64,000 bases of DNA from Leisingera aquimarina DSM 24565. Its GTDB lineage: Bacteria; Pseudomonadota; Alphaproteobacteria; Rhodobacterales; Rhodobacteraceae. Shown in pieces: positions 43,072 to 51,992 of the stretch. A program made the translations under genes and the position numbers. The stretch's first letter is position 1, and the number at the start of each line of letters is the position of its first letter. Location of the stretch: contig NZ_AXBE01000013.1 of NCBI RefSeq assembly GCF_000473165.1, positions 1 through 64,000 on the forward strand, in the 5' to 3' direction. The notes below the pieces were generated by a model. That model was not told the origin of the DNA. It made no database searches and worked only from the letters and a program-made list of their open reading frames with translations.

Positions 43072-44892
43072 ATGGCAACTTTCAACGGGACACAGGTCGC
43101 GGATACCATTTCGGGCACCACTGGTGATGACATTATCACCGGTCTGGCCGGCGCTGACGTTATCAACGGTGCCGCAGGCAATGACGATATCGACGGCGGC
43201 GCAGACGCAGATGACATCGTTGGCGGTGCTGGCGACGACACCATTGACGGCGGCGCCGGCGCGGATGACGTGAACGGCGAAGCAGGCGACGACCGCCTGG
43301 CCGGTCCGGATGACGCGGGCGACACCATCGACGGCGGCGACGACACCGACACCCTGGTCACCGACCTGGCGGATGGCGACGACCTGACCTTTGGTATCGG
43401 CGATGCAGTTAACGGTCTGGCCATGACTGCCGCGACCATCACCAACATCGAACAGGTTGAAGTCTCCAACGCCGGCGATTTCGTGATCGACCTGACCAGC
43501 GGTGTCGATCAGTACTTTGCCTTTGACCAGACCCTGACCAGCACCGATTACGCTGCCACCACTGCAACTGACATCGAAGGCGTCATCTACGATGGTGACG
43601 GTTCCGGCGATGCGGATGACATCGTTGCAGACGGCACCGCAACCTTCAACGAAGCAGCGGGCATCGTCATCAACGGCACCACCTATGCGGCCGGTGACAC
43701 CTACACCACCGCAACTGGCGGTACCGTGGCGATCACTTTCGCTGCAGGCGAGTGGCAGTTCAACTACACTGCAGCCCAGCAGTCCACCATCGAGGCGGGC
43801 AGCGCAGTGGAAGACGAAGTCCTGGCGGTTGAAATGACCGAAGATGACTCCGGTGATCTGAACACTGTTGACGTTCAGGTGACCCTGAACAGCTCCATCG
43901 GTGCAAACGTCGATCTGTCGGGTGAAACCGGTGACTTCACCCTGAACGGCAGCGCAGCTGTGAACGTTCTGGAAAGCGGTGACGGCAACGACACCATCGT
44001 TGGCGGTGCCGGTGGCGACACCATCACTCTGAACCAGGGCGACAACCGCGTTTGGGCCGGTGCGGATGACGATGCTGCCGATACCATCGTTGTAACCGGC
44101 GACGGCGACAACATCGTGGCTGGCGGCGCAGGTGCCGATGACATCGACATCGACGGCGACGGCGCCAACCAGGCTTGGGGCGGCGAAGGTGCAGATCTCA
44201 TCGAAATCGCAGCAACCGCAGATGGCAACAACATCGTCGGCGGCGGCGCAGGTGCCGACGATCTGGACGTTGCAGGCACAGGCGACAACGCAGTCTGGGG
44301 CGGCGATGACAATGATGACATCGACGTGACCGGTGCCGGCGCCAACACCATTGGCGGTTCCGATGGCCTCGACAACATCCAAATCGATGGCGACGGCAAC
44401 AACACCATCTACGGCGGCAACGATGACGACAACGACGTCATCCTGATCAACGGCAACGGCAACAACACCATCTTTGGCGGCGGTACCGCGGGCAGCAACG
44501 ATATCGACATCGTTGGCACCGGTGCGAACGTGGTCTACAATGGTGGCGGTGACGACGATGTCGACCTGGCGGCGACCGCAACCGGTGACAACGTCCTGTA
44601 TGCAGGTGCAGGTGATGACGACTTCACCTTCAACGCAGGCGCCAAAGGCACCATCGTCTTCGAAAGCGGCAGCGGTTCCGATGAGATCATTGGCTTCGAT
44701 CAGGACGATGCTGACCAGCTGGTGGACCTGTCCGCTCTGGGCTTTGCCGATGCAGACGATGTTCTGGACAGCATGACCGAATCCGGTGGTAACACCACCC
44801 TGTTCATCACTGCCGGTCAGACCATCCAGTTCACTGGTATTGCCCTGGCCGACCTGCAGTCCGCAGACCCGGCAGACTGGCTGATCCTGTAA
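43072..44892 (+). CDS. Free-standing RTX-like calcium-binding protein
   Basis: This 606-residue, strongly acidic protein has no signal peptide and opens directly into RTX units (DTISGTTGDDIITGLAGADV). Residues about 15-100 are canonical GGxGxD repeats. A middle domain (110-290) is non-repetitive. From about residue 300 to 530 the repeat changes to a longer unit of about 20 residues, such as DDIDIDGDGANQAWGGEGAD, DLDVAGTGDNAVWGGDDND and DVILINGNGNNTIFGG, roughly eight copies. The C-terminus (VDLSALGFADADDVLDSM, FTGIALADLQSADPADWLIL) fits a type I secretion signal. Codon use is unusually uniform, and the gene has its own promoter-like site and a strong terminator, suggesting high expression. 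One of the two exporters here would secrete it. Confidence 0.85.
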   Translation: MATFNGTQVADTISGTTGDDIITGLAGADVINGAAGNDDIDGGADADDIVGGAGDDTIDGGAGADDVNGEAGDDRLAGPDDAGDTIDGGDDTDTLVTDLADGDDLTFGIGDAVNGLAMTAATITNIEQVEVSNAGDFVIDLTSGVDQYFAFDQTLTSTDYAATTATDIEGVIYDGDGSGDADDIVADGTATFNEAAGIVINGTTYAAGDTYTTATGGTVAITFAAGEWQFNYTAAQQSTIEAGSAVEDEVLAVEMTEDDSGDLNTVDVQVTLNSSIGANVDLSGETGDFTLNGSAAVNVLESGDGNDTIVGGAGGDTITLNQGDNRVWAGADDDAADTIVVTGDGDNIVAGGAGADDIDIDGDGANQAWGGEGADLIEIAATADGNNIVGGGAGADDLDVAGTGDNAVWGGDDNDDIDVTGAGANTIGGSDGLDNIQIDGDGNNTIYGGNDDDNDVILINGNGNNTIFGGGTAGSNDIDIVGTGANVVYNGGGDDDVDLAATATGDNVLYAGAGDDDFTFNAGAKGTIVFESGSGSDEIIGFDQDDADQLVDLSALGFADADDVLDSMTESGGNTTLFITAGQTIQFTGIALADLQSADPADWLIL

Positions 44893-44920
44893 TCCAGACA
44901 GGATTTTGAGAGAGCTAGAG

Positions 44921-44947
44921 AAAAGGGCCCCTTCGGGGGCCCTTTTT
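44921..44947 (+). terminator. Strong rho-independent terminator after the RTX gene
   Basis: AAAAGGGCCCC and GGGGCCCTTTT form an 11-bp stem with a TTCG tetraloop and a T-tract. It lies 29 bp after the stop codon. Confidence 0.95.
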
Positions 44948-44988
44948 GCTTGCGGGTAGTGAAAAACCGCGGCGCGGGGCAGGGGGCG

Positions 44989-45972
44989 TCAGCCTGCGCC
45001 GGCCTCTTCCGCCGCCGCCGCAATGCGGCGCCACCAATAGTCCAGCGACAGCCGCTGGCGCAGCGCGGCGCGCGCCGCGCCGTCCATCCGCGGGCAGGCC
45101 CAGGCGTGCCAGCGCTGCAGCCCGGCGGCTGTGATACTGCCCGGCAGCCAGCCCGGCACCTGAATGGCCGGCAAAAGCCCGTAGGCGCCGGCAAGGCTGG
45201 GGGCGTGGATCAGCGGCACCGTGCCCTGGATCAGCGCCGCCCAGGCCTTGGGCGAGGGATCCAGCCCGCCGCCCTGCGCGCAGATCACAAAGGCATGGGC
45301 GCGCAGCAGCTGTTCGAACTCCGCCTCCGTCACCTCACCCTCCACCACCGTGGTCCAGCTGCGCCAGGGCCCGCGGGCCAGCGCCGTGACCTGGCGGCGG
45401 ACCTCCCATTGCGGCCCCTCGCGCGTCCGGTGCGCGCACAGCACCCGCAACGGGCGCGCGGCCAGCGGCGGCACTGCGGGCCAGTCCAGCGGCTGGTCCG
45501 CAGCGCCATCACCAAACACCAGCCCCAAGGGCAGCGGCGCCATCCGGGGGTGGCTGGCGTCATCGAGGTTTTCGGCAAACCAGCGGATCAGCAGCGGGCT
45601 GTCCAGGATGGCCTGAATGGCGGCGCGCTCGGCGCTGTTGTAGGGCCGCCAGCGCTGGTCGGTCTGGCGCGGCAGGGTGATGTCCTCGGAGCCGCTGACC
45701 AGCACGAAGGGGGCGGCAAGCTGCGGCAGCACCGCTTGCGCGAAATGCAGCAGGGCAGGGAAGGGCGCGCGCAGCGACAGGAAGATATGCCGGGGGCTGC
45801 CTGCGCGCTGTTTCACCAGCCGGATCTGCGGTTGCTGCCAGTCCGACAGAACAACCCAGTCGCAGCGCGCCGCCAGGCCGGTGATCCGGCATGCATCGGC
45901 ACCCTGGCCCTTGGGAAACAGGCGGGTTGAAAGAACCTGTCCCGGTGCCATCCCGGTGTCATCCGGTGTCAC
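44989..45972 (-). CDS. Exostosin-like glycosyltransferase (tentative)
   Basis: This 327-residue protein starts at a GTG that overlaps the upstream sulfotransferase stop (GTGA). The C-terminal half has PLRVLCAHRTREGPQWEVRR, FVICAQGGGLDPSPKAWAAL and IQGTVPLIHAPSLAGAYGLL. This is the pattern of exostosin-type GT-B donor sites (Gly-rich loop, then a Trp/Ala helix and a strand ending in P-I/V-I). The N-terminal half (CDWVVLSDWQQPQIRLVKQR, PFVLVSGSEDITLPRQTD) looks like the acceptor Rossmann domain. The catalytic residues cannot be assigned confidently. The pairing with a sulfotransferase repeats a theme of this window. Confidence 0.6.
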   Translation of the reverse strand: MTPDDTGMAPGQVLSTRLFPKGQGADACRITGLAARCDWVVLSDWQQPQIRLVKQRAGSPRHIFLSLRAPFPALLHFAQAVLPQLAAPFVLVSGSEDITLPRQTDQRWRPYNSAERAAIQAILDSPLLIRWFAENLDDASHPRMAPLPLGLVFGDGAADQPLDWPAVPPLAARPLRVLCAHRTREGPQWEVRRQVTALARGPWRSWTTVVEGEVTEAEFEQLLRAHAFVICAQGGGLDPSPKAWAALIQGTVPLIHAPSLAGAYGLLPAIQVPGWLPGSITAAGLQRWHAWACPRMDGAARAALRQRLSLDYWWRRIAAAAEEAGAG

Positions 45973-46763
45973 GGCGCCCGGGCCGCCTCGCGCAGGGCGG
46001 CAAGGGTCTGTGCAACCTCTGCCGGGACCTGCAGATCCGGGGCCTTGCCGCTGTTGCGCGGGATGCTGGCATCAAAGAAGGCAGGATCGGCGGGCGGGGT
46101 CAGCCCGGTATGGGCGATCAGCCGCGATATTCCTTGGCGCATCGCTTCGGGATCAGAGACAAACTCCATCACCGGCACGCCGTGGGTCCGGTGCAGCTGC
46201 AGCAGGCTGCGGTTATAGGCGTTCCAGATGGCAAAGCCCTTCTCCAGCTCAAAGCCGTTGCGTCCCTGGATCGACAGCGCCACCTCGCGGGGGTCGCGGA
46301 AGATGCCGGCACCGGTCCAATCGGGCAGCACGTCGATCCATTCCTGCGCCACCAGCAGGGTGCGCGGCTCTTTGAAGCCCCAGGCGCCCTGGCCCCGGCG
46401 CGAGTCGATGAACAGGTCGCGCACCGATCTGTGCAGCGGCTGCCAGGTGATCTGTTCCGGCGGCTCGTGCCAGGCGCCGCCATTGGCCTCCAGCAGGTTC
46501 TCATGCATGTAGACCAGCGCCGAGGGTTCCTGCAGCCCCTTGGGGTTGAGGCCGAAACTGTGGTCCAGCACCCGGCCCATATAGAGACCCGCCTCGCGGA
46601 AGCTGCCCGCCAGTGCGCTGGTGCCGCTGCGGTGCATGCCAAGGATCAGGACGCAGCGCCCGATTTGCGGCTCTGTTGCGGGTTCAGGCCCCGTTTCAGG
46701 TCCGGTGCCGGGATCCGGGCGGGTCTTGCCGGCCCGCAGCCTGGAAAGGAAGTCGAAAACCAT
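45969..46763 (-). CDS. Sulfotransferase
   Basis: This 264-residue protein has a Pro/Glu-rich leader of about 35 residues, then CVLILGMHRSGTSALAGSFR, a textbook 5'-PAPS loop, and GAGIFRDPREVALSIQGRN near residue 175, the 3'-phosphate motif. GAWGFKEPRTLLV is a second conserved sulfotransferase block. It is translationally coupled to the exostosin-like gene downstream and lies 12 bp after the Wza-type exporter gene on the same strand, so all three are probably one operon. Confidence 0.88.
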   Translation of the reverse strand: MVFDFLSRLRAGKTRPDPGTGPETGPEPATEPQIGRCVLILGMHRSGTSALAGSFREAGLYMGRVLDHSFGLNPKGLQEPSALVYMHENLLEANGGAWHEPPEQITWQPLHRSVRDLFIDSRRGQGAWGFKEPRTLLVAQEWIDVLPDWTGAGIFRDPREVALSIQGRNGFELEKGFAIWNAYNRSLLQLHRTHGVPVMEFVSDPEAMRQGISRLIAHTGLTPPADPAFFDASIPRNSGKAPDLQVPAEVAQTLAALREAARAP

Positions 46764-46775
46764 CGCGGGCGCCGG

Positions 46776-47891
46776 TCAGATATTGCTGGCGCGGCTGAAG
46801 ACGCCGAAGAAGTTGCCGAAGATGTTGGAGATGGTCAGCGCATCGTTGATCGGGGATTCGGTGGCCATCACCAGATCGCCCGGGTTGATCTGGAACTGGC
46901 GCGCCGAGAACAACCCGTCGGCAGAGGTGAGATCAAGCGAGAACACCACCCGCTGCTGGCGCGGCCCGCGCTGGCCCGGCGCAATTGCGCCGGCGGGGTA
47001 TTCGCGCAGGATCAGCAGGCCCTTGGGATCGGCTTTGCCGTCCTGGAACCCGCCTGCGACGGACATCGCATCCATCGCCGACATCTCATCCTTGGTGAAG
47101 ATGTGCAGGTCTTCCTCGCCGGTGGCGCCGAAGGAGAGGAAATAGCGCTCATCCTCCTCGACGAAGACCCGGTCGCCGCCGCGCAACAGGGTATCGAGAC
47201 GCGGGTTGTTCAGCAGGTTGTCGACCGAGGTGCCGTAGATGCTGCGGCCGCGCACCAGGCGGATCTGCGGGTTGTTGAGATTGGCGCTGATGCCGCCGCC
47301 GGCCGAGATCAGCCCCATCACCGTGTAGTTGCGGTCCGGCATCGGAAAGGTGCCGGGCTGGGCCACGCCGGAGACCAGATCCACCGAATTGTTGCGCCCT
47401 TCGGCCATCGCCAGCTGCACCTGGGCGGAAGGCACAACAGGCTCCAGCGCCTCTTGCAGCTTCTTGCGCGCCAGATCCGGGGTCAACCCCAGCACGTTCA
47501 CATCGCCCACATAGGGCATGAAGATAGAGCCGTTGGCGGCCACTTTCATGCCCTGCAGCTGTACCATCTTCTGTTCGGCGGCGGTCAGCAGCGAATTGTC
47601 GTTGCTGTCCCAGATGCTCAAGGACAGCAGGTCGCCGGGCTGGATGATCTGGGTTTTGGCGCCCTGGTGGCCCCGCAGCCAATTGAGCCGTTCCTGCTTG
47701 CCGGTCGAAGGCCAGGCCGCCACCGTGGGCAGCAGCGAGCGGTTCACCTGATACAGCGCGAAATTGGCATCGACCTCGCCCGATTCTTTCAGGATCTCCT
47801 CGCTGGCCGGGGCACCGCCGGGCAGGCGGCTGCAGGCTGCGGGCAGAAGGATCAGGCCGGCAGCGGCCAGCCAGGGGAGAAGTTTCAGCAT
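46776..47891 (-). CDS. Outer-membrane polysaccharide export lipoprotein (Wza/OPX family)
   Basis: The protein is 371 residues from the ATG at 47891. The lipoprotein signal is LPWLAAAGLILLPAACS, with Cys at about residue 20. The polysaccharide-export (PES) domain follows: IIQPGDLLSLSIWDSNDNSL, GSIFMPYVGDVNVLGLTPDL; SLBB-like repeats are PGTFPMPDRNYTVMGLISAG and QFQINPGDLVMATESP. Short for full Wza but with the expected parts, it would form the outer-membrane exit for a polysaccharide and may serve KpsM/T/E or the Wzy-type genes nearby. It is divergent from the reductase at 48019. Confidence 0.88.
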   Translation of the reverse strand: MLKLLPWLAAAGLILLPAACSRLPGGAPASEEILKESGEVDANFALYQVNRSLLPTVAAWPSTGKQERLNWLRGHQGAKTQIIQPGDLLSLSIWDSNDNSLLTAAEQKMVQLQGMKVAANGSIFMPYVGDVNVLGLTPDLARKKLQEALEPVVPSAQVQLAMAEGRNNSVDLVSGVAQPGTFPMPDRNYTVMGLISAGGGISANLNNPQIRLVRGRSIYGTSVDNLLNNPRLDTLLRGGDRVFVEEDERYFLSFGATGEEDLHIFTKDEMSAMDAMSVAGGFQDGKADPKGLLILREYPAGAIAPGQRGPRQQRVVFSLDLTSADGLFSARQFQINPGDLVMATESPINDALTISNIFGNFFGVFSRASNI

Positions 47892-48018
47892 TGGGTGCCT
47901 GCCATTCGAAGCGCTCGGGGCGCCGCCCGGATCTATGCCCGGGGGAACCGCTTTGATTTTTGTCCGGCCAAAGGATACTGGGCTGGTTGAGAGGGTCAAC
48001 AGGAACAGGCAGCCAAGC

Positions 48019-48885
48019 ATGGGGATTCCCGCCGCAGTGGTTCTGGGCGCAACAGGGCGGATCGGGCAGCTGATGCAGCTGGCCCCGCCTGAAGGGCTGC
48101 ATTTGCGCCTGCAGGCGCGGCGCCCGCAGGACGGGCATGTGCGGGCGGGCGGCGATTGGCACATCCTGGATCCGCTGGCGGACCCGCAGGCGCTGGCGCA
48201 TCTGGCAGAGGGGGCGGAGGCGCTGCTGTGCCTGGCGGGGCCGGTCCCGGGGCACGGGCCGGCGGGGGGGACCGCAGACATGGAAGACCACATCCGCCTG
48301 GGCGAAGCGGCGGTGCGGGCAGGCGCTGCGGCGGGCTGCCGGGTGCTGCTGGCCTCGTCGGCGGCGGTTTACGGCGCGCAGGGCGGTCTCTTGGATGAGG
48401 CGGCGCCGCTGCAGCCCGCCAATGCCTATGGCGCGGCCAAGGCAGAGATGGAGCGGCGCTGTGCCGCGCTTGGGACGGAACTGGGGGTGCCGGTCTGCGC
48501 CTTGCGGATCGGCAATACTGCGGGGCTGGACGCGATCCTTGGCGGCTGGCGGGAGGGGTTTGTCCTGGACCGGTTCGCCGATGGCAGCAGCCCGCGGCGC
48601 AGCTATATCGGGGTGCAGGCGCTGGCGCGGGTGCTGGCGGCGCTGCTGGCGCAGCCCGTCTTGCCGCGCGTGCTGAATGTGGCGCAGCCCGGCGCGGTGG
48701 AGATGGCGGCATTGCTGCAAGCGGCGGGCAGGCCCTTTGGCACCCGCCCTGCGCCGGCCGGTGCAATCCCGCAGGTGGCCCTTGATACCGCCCGGCTGCA
48801 GGCGCTGCTGCCCTTTGCCCTGGTCCCGGCGGATCCGGCGCAGATGGCGGCGGAATGGGCTGCCTTAGAGCCGTATTTCACCTGA
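48019..48885 (+). CDS. NAD-dependent sugar epimerase/4-reductase (SDR)
   Basis: This 288-residue short extended SDR begins MGIPAAVVLGATGRIGQLMQ with GxxGxxG, and has LLASSAAVYGAQGGLLDEAA and the YxxxK motif in NAYGAAKAEMER. CALRIGNTAGLDAILGGWRE is the substrate-side region. It lies directly upstream of a phosphoglycosyl transferase (35 bp) and near a membrane 4,6-dehydratase. In Rhizobium a reductase (WreQ), transferase (WreU) and dehydratase (WreV) of these types make and load QuiNAc; I infer the same role here. Confidence 0.7.
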   Translation: MGIPAAVVLGATGRIGQLMQLAPPEGLHLRLQARRPQDGHVRAGGDWHILDPLADPQALAHLAEGAEALLCLAGPVPGHGPAGGTADMEDHIRLGEAAVRAGAAAGCRVLLASSAAVYGAQGGLLDEAAPLQPANAYGAAKAEMERRCAALGTELGVPVCALRIGNTAGLDAILGGWREGFVLDRFADGSSPRRSYIGVQALARVLAALLAQPVLPRVLNVAQPGAVEMAALLQAAGRPFGTRPAPAGAIPQVALDTARLQALLPFALVPADPAQMAAEWAALEPYFT

Positions 48886-48920
48886 TCAGAGCCGAATATC
48901 AAAAAGGAGCAGAGCTGCCG

Positions 48921-49532
48921 ATGACCTGGCGCAAACGGATTTTCGACCTTTTCTTTGCCAGCCTGCTGATCCTGCTGCTGGGTCCTGTCCTGCTGCTCTT
49001 GATGGGCTGGCTGTTGTGGCAGGAGGGGCGGCCCTTGTTTTATGTGGCTGAGCGGATGAAGGGCCCGGGGCAGCCCTTTGCCTTATGGAAGCTGCGGACG
49101 ATGACGGTGGTGGAGACGGACACCGGGGTCTCGGGCGGCGACAAATCGGCCCGCATCACCAGGACCGGCGCCTGGCTGCGCTCGAAACGGCTGGATGAGT
49201 TCCCGCAGCTGTGGAACATTCTGAAGGGGGATATTTCCTTTGTCGGGCCGCGGCCGCCCTTGCGCCAGTATGTCGAGGCAAACCCCGCGCTTTACGCTAG
49301 GGTGCTGAAATCGCGCCCCGGCGTCACCGGCCTGGCCTCGATCACTTATCACCGCCACGAGGCCGCGCTGCTGGCGCGCTGCACCAGCGCCGAAGACACC
49401 GATGCGGTCTATACCCGGACCTGCGTGCCGATGAAGGCGCGGCTGGACCTGATTTATCAGCGCCATCAGAGCATGTGTTATGATTTCGATCTGGTGTTTC
49501 AGACCATTGGCAATATTTTCCGCCGGGGGTAG
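48921..49532 (+). CDS. Phosphoglycosyl transferase (initiating sugar transferase)
   Basis: This 203-residue monotopic enzyme transfers a sugar-1-phosphate from a UDP-sugar to undecaprenyl phosphate, starting repeat-unit synthesis. One hydrophobic re-entrant segment (LFFASLLILLLGPVLLLLMG) is followed by FYVAERMKGPGQPFALWKLR and TRTGAWLRSKRLDEFPQLWN with the catalytic Asp-Glu pair, then ILKGDISFVGPRPPL and SRPGVTGLASITY. The ATG at 48921 is preceded by AAGGAG. The small size is typical of PglC/WreU-type enzymes rather than the WbaP type. It implies a lipid-linked assembly route beside the ABC-2 route. Confidence 0.9.
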   Translation: MTWRKRIFDLFFASLLILLLGPVLLLLMGWLLWQEGRPLFYVAERMKGPGQPFALWKLRTMTVVETDTGVSGGDKSARITRTGAWLRSKRLDEFPQLWNILKGDISFVGPRPPLRQYVEANPALYARVLKSRPGVTGLASITYHRHEAALLARCTSAEDTDAVYTRTCVPMKARLDLIYQRHQSMCYDFDLVFQTIGNIFRRG

Positions 49533-49892
49533 TGCGCGAGGCGGTTGATTCCTGTGTTGCCTGTCTGTTTGGCCTCTCCGGGCGCCGTGATGGCGCGGCA
49601 GACCGGGGCCGGCTGGCAATTGTGGCACAGCAGCGGCTATCGCAGGGCGAAACCGGCGGTTTTTCGCCGTTCCGCGGTTTTTCGGCAGAGCAAAACCGGT
49701 TATCAAAGGCAAAACCGGTTATGATAGGATTTGAGTTTTAAAGCGCGCGCCGCGGGTCTTTCTGCAGCGCAATTTCGGTTAAGTCATTTTTTCCTGCTGC
49801 CCGGCTGCACAAGCGGCCCCCGGGGCAGGACCACGGCGATAACAGGATAAAAAGTGCAGGCATTTGCATATGGCAGTTGAGGGCAGGCGGGC
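49533..49892. promoter_or_regulatory. Intergenic region with paired 14-bp direct repeats
   Basis: GCAAAACCGGTTAT occurs at 49690-49703 and 49709-49722, a spacing of 19 bp. Each contains the palindrome AACCGGTT, and a related GCGAAACCGG lies near 49647. The repeats lie about 170 bp upstream of the dehydratase start. They look like a two-site operator. No gene is convincing here. Confidence 0.5.
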
Positions 49893-51773
49893 ATGTATAA
49901 TCTGATCAGTGTGCTTTCGCGCAGGCAGAAGTCCTACGTTTTTCTGGCCGCTGACCTGGCGCTCTTGCCGCTGGCGCTGCTGTTCACCCTGGAGGTGCAG
50001 CCGCTGCCGGATCCGGCGCTCACCACGCTTGCGTCGCTCTTGCCGGTGCTGCCGTATGTGATGGCCGCGGCGGCGGCGCTGGCGCTGTGGCTGGGGCTGC
50101 CGCATGTGCAGCTCAACGCCTATGAACGCCATGCCGCGGCGCAAAGCGCGCTTCTGGCGGGCGGCACCGCGCTGGTGCTGGCGCTGCTGGCTGCCGCTTT
50201 CGGCCCGGCGCTTGGCCCCGGCACCCATGTGGTGTTTGCGATCTGCTATTTCCTGTTCATGGTGGTGGCGCGCGCGGCGATGCTGCAGATGGTGCTGATG
50301 GTCTACCGCCGCGCCCAGCCGCGCTGCCGGGTGCTGATCTACGGGGCCGGCAATACCGGCACCCAGCTGGCGCAGGCGCTGAAAGCCCATGACGGCATCG
50401 ATCCGGTGGCCTTTGCCGATGACAATTCCTCGCTGCAGGGGCTGACCCTGGTCGGGCTGCCGGTGTTTGCACCGTCGCGGATTGCCGAGATTGTCCAGGC
50501 GCGGGGGATCCGCCGGGTGCTTTTGGCGATGCCGTCGCAAGGCCAGCCTCGCCAGGCGCAGATCACCCAGCGGCTGCAGAAGCTGGGGCTGGAAGTGCAG
50601 GCGCTGCCCTCTTTTGCCCAGCTGATCGGCGAGGAAGCCCTGGTCGACAAGCTGACGCCGGTGGCGCCGCAGGCCTTTCTGGGCCGGGCGGCCCGCAATG
50701 TGCCGCTGAAAGAGGCGGCAGGGTCTTATCAGGGCAAGGTGGTGCTGGTCTCGGGGGCGGGCGGCTCGATCGGCTCGGAGCTGTGCCGCCAGGTGCTGAC
50801 CTGCCGGCCTGCGAAACTGGTGCTGTTCGAACTCAGCGAACTGGCGCTTTATAATGTGCATCAGGAGCTGGGGCCGCTGGCCGAGGCTGCCGGCATCGAT
50901 CTGGTGCCGGTGCTGGGATCGGTGACCGATCCGCGCCAGGTACGGATGGTGCTGAATGCCCATGCGGTGCAGGTGCTGCTGCATGCGGCGGCCTATAAAC
51001 ATGTGCCGCTGGTCGAGGCGAACCCGCTGCCGGGCCTGGCCAACAATGTCTTTGGCACCCAGACCCTGGCCCGCGCCGCTGCGCGCGCAGGGGTTGAACG
51101 CTTCATCCTGATTTCTTCGGACAAGGCGGTGAACCCGGCCAATGTGATGGGCGCCTCCAAACGGATGGCAGAGCTGATCGTGCAGGATCTGTCCACCCGG
51201 TTCGGCGGCAAAACCGTGTTCACCATGGTGCGGTTCGGCAATGTGCTGGGATCAAGCGGCTCGGTTGTGCCCTTGTTTCAGGAGCAGATCAGCCGCGGCG
51301 GCCCGGTGACGGTCACCGACCCGAATGTGCGCCGCTTCTTCATGACCATCAGCGAGGCGGTGCAGCTGGTGCTGCAGGCCAGCGACATGGCCGAAGGCGG
51401 CGAGGTCTTTGTGCTGGATATGGGCGAGCCGGTGCCGATCCTGCAGCTGGCCCGCCAGGTGATCGAAAGTGCCGGCCATTCGGTGCGCGACACAGACCAT
51501 CCGGAGGGCGATATCGCCATCGAGATCATCGGGATGCGCCCCGGCGAGAAGATGGAGGAGGAGCTGACCCTGACCGGGGAACTGGTCCACACCCGCCATC
51601 AGAAGATCTTCTGCGCCCGCGAAACCGTGCTGTCGGAGATCGAAGTGGCCGCGCTGCTCAGAAGCTTGCGCCAGGCGGTGGCCTCCGGCGACGAGGCGGC
51701 GGCGCGGCAGGTGATCAAGCGCTGGGTCGAGGGCTATTGCCAGCCGCCGGCCCCGGAGCGCAAAAGCTCCTGA
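49893..51773 (+). CDS. Membrane UDP-sugar 4,6-dehydratase (PglF/WbpM/CapD family)
   Basis: This 626-residue protein has four membrane spans in the first 140 residues (FLAADLALLPLALLFTLEVQ and others). A first nucleotide-binding domain follows (RVLIYGAGNTGTQLAQALKA). The catalytic Rossmann domain begins VVLVSGAGGSIGSELCRQVL. The active site reads RFILISSDKAVNPANVMGAS followed by KRMAE, with Met in place of the usual SDR Tyr, as in WbpM and PglF. The likely reaction is UDP-GlcNAc to UDP-4-keto-6-deoxy-GlcNAc, feeding the reductase and transferase upstream. Length and domain order match the family. Confidence 0.92.
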   Translation: MYNLISVLSRRQKSYVFLAADLALLPLALLFTLEVQPLPDPALTTLASLLPVLPYVMAAAAALALWLGLPHVQLNAYERHAAAQSALLAGGTALVLALLAAAFGPALGPGTHVVFAICYFLFMVVARAAMLQMVLMVYRRAQPRCRVLIYGAGNTGTQLAQALKAHDGIDPVAFADDNSSLQGLTLVGLPVFAPSRIAEIVQARGIRRVLLAMPSQGQPRQAQITQRLQKLGLEVQALPSFAQLIGEEALVDKLTPVAPQAFLGRAARNVPLKEAAGSYQGKVVLVSGAGGSIGSELCRQVLTCRPAKLVLFELSELALYNVHQELGPLAEAAGIDLVPVLGSVTDPRQVRMVLNAHAVQVLLHAAAYKHVPLVEANPLPGLANNVFGTQTLARAAARAGVERFILISSDKAVNPANVMGASKRMAELIVQDLSTRFGGKTVFTMVRFGNVLGSSGSVVPLFQEQISRGGPVTVTDPNVRRFFMTISEAVQLVLQASDMAEGGEVFVLDMGEPVPILQLARQVIESAGHSVRDTDHPEGDIAIEIIGMRPGEKMEEELTLTGELVHTRHQKIFCARETVLSEIEVAALLRSLRQAVASGDEAAARQVIKRWVEGYCQPPAPERKSS

Positions 51774-51992
51774 TCCTGCAGCATCCGTTAATCAGACCCG
51801 TATATCCTGCGCGGGGCCGCATTGCTGATGCAGCACAGGTGCGGCTCTGGGGCTGCAGTGGCGGTGAAACTGCCGCCGCCGGGGCTGCGGCAATTGATCG
51901 AGCCTTGCCAATCATGCTCTAAACAGGGCAACAGGTGGCAAGCCCGGGCAGTGAGACCCGGCCAGAGGCAGTTCCAAAAGGCAGGTTTTCCC

